Assembly: GCF_036077095.1 (NCBI RefSeq)
Contig: NZ_CP107960.1
Span: forward strand, 2,790,001-2,854,000
DNA: 64,000 nucleotides
Source of the DNA: Streptomyces sp. NBC_00376
GTDB lineage: Bacteria > Actinomycetota > Actinomycetes > Streptomycetales > Streptomycetaceae
Direction: 5' to 3'
Shown here: positions 62,820-64,000 of the stretch, in pieces
Layout: each line of letters starts with the position of its first letter
How positions within the stretch are numbered: position 1 is the stretch's first letter
Notes under the pieces: model-generated
Databases searched by the model: none
What the model saw: the letters and a program-made list of their open reading frames with translations, nothing else
What the model was told of the DNA's origin: nothing
Translations under genes and position numbers: made by a program

Positions 62820-63818
62820 TCAGAGGACTTCGGGTGCGCTGACGCCGAGCAGGGACAGGCCGCCGGCCAGCACCGTCCCGGCGGCTTCGGCAAGAGCGAG
62901 CCGGGAACGGTGGGCGGCCGAGGGTTTCTCGTCACCGACGGGCAGCGGCGAGGCGCTGTCGTGGAGGTCGAAGAATGCCTGCGCGAGGGCTTCCAGCTGC
63001 CGGGCGACCCGGTCCGGCTCGCGGTGCCGGGCGGCGGCGGCGAGCACCCCGGGGTGGTCGGCGAGCAGCTCACCGAGCACGGGCGCGTCCACGCTCTCCT
63101 CGTACGCCGCACCGAACCCGAGCTGCCGGGCGTTCCGGCCCAGCGCACGGATCCGGGCGTGCGCGTACCGCACCCGGAACAGCGGATTGCTCTCCCGCTG
63201 TACGAGCAGCTCACCGCTCCCGGTGCCCCGGGGCCGGTCGTGCGGAGCGGCCCGCAGCAGCGACCACCGCGCGGCGTCGCTCCCGAGGCGCTCGAAGAGA
63301 TCGCGGTCGGCGGCCGGCACCGGCAGCACGTGCAGGGCCTCCCCGCCCGCAGTCCGCTCCCCGACCTCGGCGCCCTGGGCCCGGAGCAGCCGCTCGACGG
63401 TCCCGGTGACGACCCGGGCCCGGACCTCCTCGACGGGCGCGAACGAGACCTTCGTACCGGCGAGGGCGTCCCCGTGCCCGTACGCCGTACCGCGCTCGGC
63501 GACGCTCCGCACCACCGCGCCGAGGCCGCGCGCCCCGGCTCCCAGCGTGAAGTTCAAGAACCCCGGCCCGGTGACCTCGACGTCCCCGATCCCCGGCGCG
63601 CCCAGCACTCGCTCCCGGAGGATCTCGGCCACGTCCCTGGCCGGCAGCGCGGCGGGCCCGGCCAGCTGGAGGGCGACGGCACAGGCGTAGTCCCCACGCC
63701 CGCCGGGTCGCGTCCGCTCCACCCGCACACGCGCGGGGACGGGGGCGCGCAGGGCGTCCTCGTCGACCGCGCGGCGCACGGCGTGCAGCACGGTCCTGGA
63801 GAGATCGGCGGGGGTCAC
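62820..63818 (-). CDS. ArgRS paralogue without catalytic core (DALR-domain protein)
   Basis: At 332 residues this protein is far shorter than ArgRS (about 580). The N-terminal ArgRS add-domain is present (IGDVEVTGPGFLNFTLGAGA). The place of the HIGH signature reads KVSFAPVEEVRARVVTGTVE, with the HIGH loop missing. The Rossmann core and KMSKS are reduced to a short link, after which the DALR domain resumes (RESNPLFRVRYAHARIRALG). It cannot aminoacylate, but may bind tRNA-Arg. GTG 63818 is chosen because the family starts VTPADLSRTV. It is 26 bp upstream of lysA and likely co-transcribed. Confidence 0.85.
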   Translation of the reverse strand: MTPADLSRTVLHAVRRAVDEDALRAPVPARVRVERTRPGGRGDYACAVALQLAGPAALPARDVAEILRERVLGAPGIGDVEVTGPGFLNFTLGAGARGLGAVVRSVAERGTAYGHGDALAGTKVSFAPVEEVRARVVTGTVERLLRAQGAEVGERTAGGEALHVLPVPAADRDLFERLGSDAARWSLLRAAPHDRPRGTGSGELLVQRESNPLFRVRYAHARIRALGRNARQLGFGAAYEESVDAPVLGELLADHPGVLAAAARHREPDRVARQLEALAQAFFDLHDSASPLPVGDEKPSAAHRSRLALAEAAGTVLAGGLSLLGVSAPEVL

Positions 63819-63873
63819 AGGACAAGCGTATGGGAGGAAGGGGGGCACCCCGCGCCCCTGTTTCGCCATGCGG

Positions 63874-64000
63874 TCACCCCGCGGCGCGCTCCGCCGCCCC
63901 GGCGCTCCGTCTGCCGTCGAGCGACGGCTGGTCCTTCCGCTCCATCAACTGCCGCACGAGCCGCACCAGCTCGGTCGGCTCGAAGGGCTTCGCGAGGAAC
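63874..64000 (-). CDS. Response regulator, C-terminal part only (cut by window edge)
   Basis: The visible 42 codons read FLAKPFEPTELVRLVRQLME, then RKDQPSLDGRRS and an Ala/Gly-rich end before TGA at 63876-63874. K-P-F-E-P and the following amphipathic helix are the end of a receiver domain. The N-terminal part lies beyond the window. The protein seems to end soon after the receiver domain, so it may be a stand-alone receiver. Confidence 0.7.
   Translation of the reverse strand, partial: FLAKPFEPTELVRLVRQLMERKDQPSLDGRRSAGAAERAAG

Overview
This window is high-GC chromosomal DNA from a Streptomyces. The evidence is GC-rich third codon positions, frequent GTG and TTG starts, AGGAGG-type ribosome sites, the scy/filP cytoskeleton pair, a two-PepSY protein with an OmpR-type pair, PQQ-type Ser/Thr kinases, NucS mismatch repair, and a core gene order that closely resembles the S. 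coelicolor SCO53xx-54xx region. I saw no tRNA, rRNA, CRISPR array, prophage or biosynthetic gene cluster. The only mobile element I can support is a 160-bp MITE.

Left part (1-15 kb): an ArsR-type regulator behind its own dyad; a thiamine-binding protein with a small DUF3817 membrane protein; three translationally coupled AIM24 paralogues; a MarR regulator; an OmpR-type two-component pair divergent from a secreted Asp-rich PepSY protein; two tandem Ser/Thr kinases with PQQ-like C-termini; then meaB, a thiolase and methylmalonyl-CoA epimerase, which act in the acyl-CoA and B12-dependent methylmalonyl-CoA pathways.

Centre (15-38 kb): the polar-growth coiled-coil proteins Scy and FilP; two ABC-2 exporter ATPase/permease pairs; a zinc-ribbon protein; a luciferase-like monooxygenase; an SCO5389-family protein; nucS; a STAND-like ATPase fused to a membrane-anchored low-complexity tail; a STAS protein; 3-hydroxybutyryl-CoA dehydrogenase; the 3' remnant of a TetR-type gene; a MITE lying against the start of a cobalamin adenosyltransferase gene; a membrane protein; and the chitinase unit chiS-chiR-chiC with its direct-repeat promoter.

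Right part (38-64 kb): a nearly unbroken minus-strand housekeeping block. In transcription order it reads a response regulator (cut by the window edge), a core-less ArgRS paralogue, lysA, hom, thrC, thrB, rho, an LCP protein, rpmE, prfA, prmC, tsaC, a phosphatase-like gene, an SHMT paralogue, a WecA-type transferase, a small membrane protein, atpBEFHAGDC, and a DUF2550 gene. It covers aspartate-family amino acids, translation and transcription termination, cell-wall polymer attachment and the F1Fo ATP synthase.

The observations I rate most worth following up are: a phosphatase-like protein whose nucleophilic Cys is Ser; an ArgRS paralogue without a catalytic core, still next to lysA; a cation-rich-looking PepSY/sensor pair with three 10-bp-phased operator repeats; a 115-bp identical tract between two divergent ABC ATPase genes; the MITE plus truncated TetR gene; perfect palindromes in the scy leader and across the atpC stop codon; and a repeated -10 box to start-codon spacing that implies leaderless transcripts.
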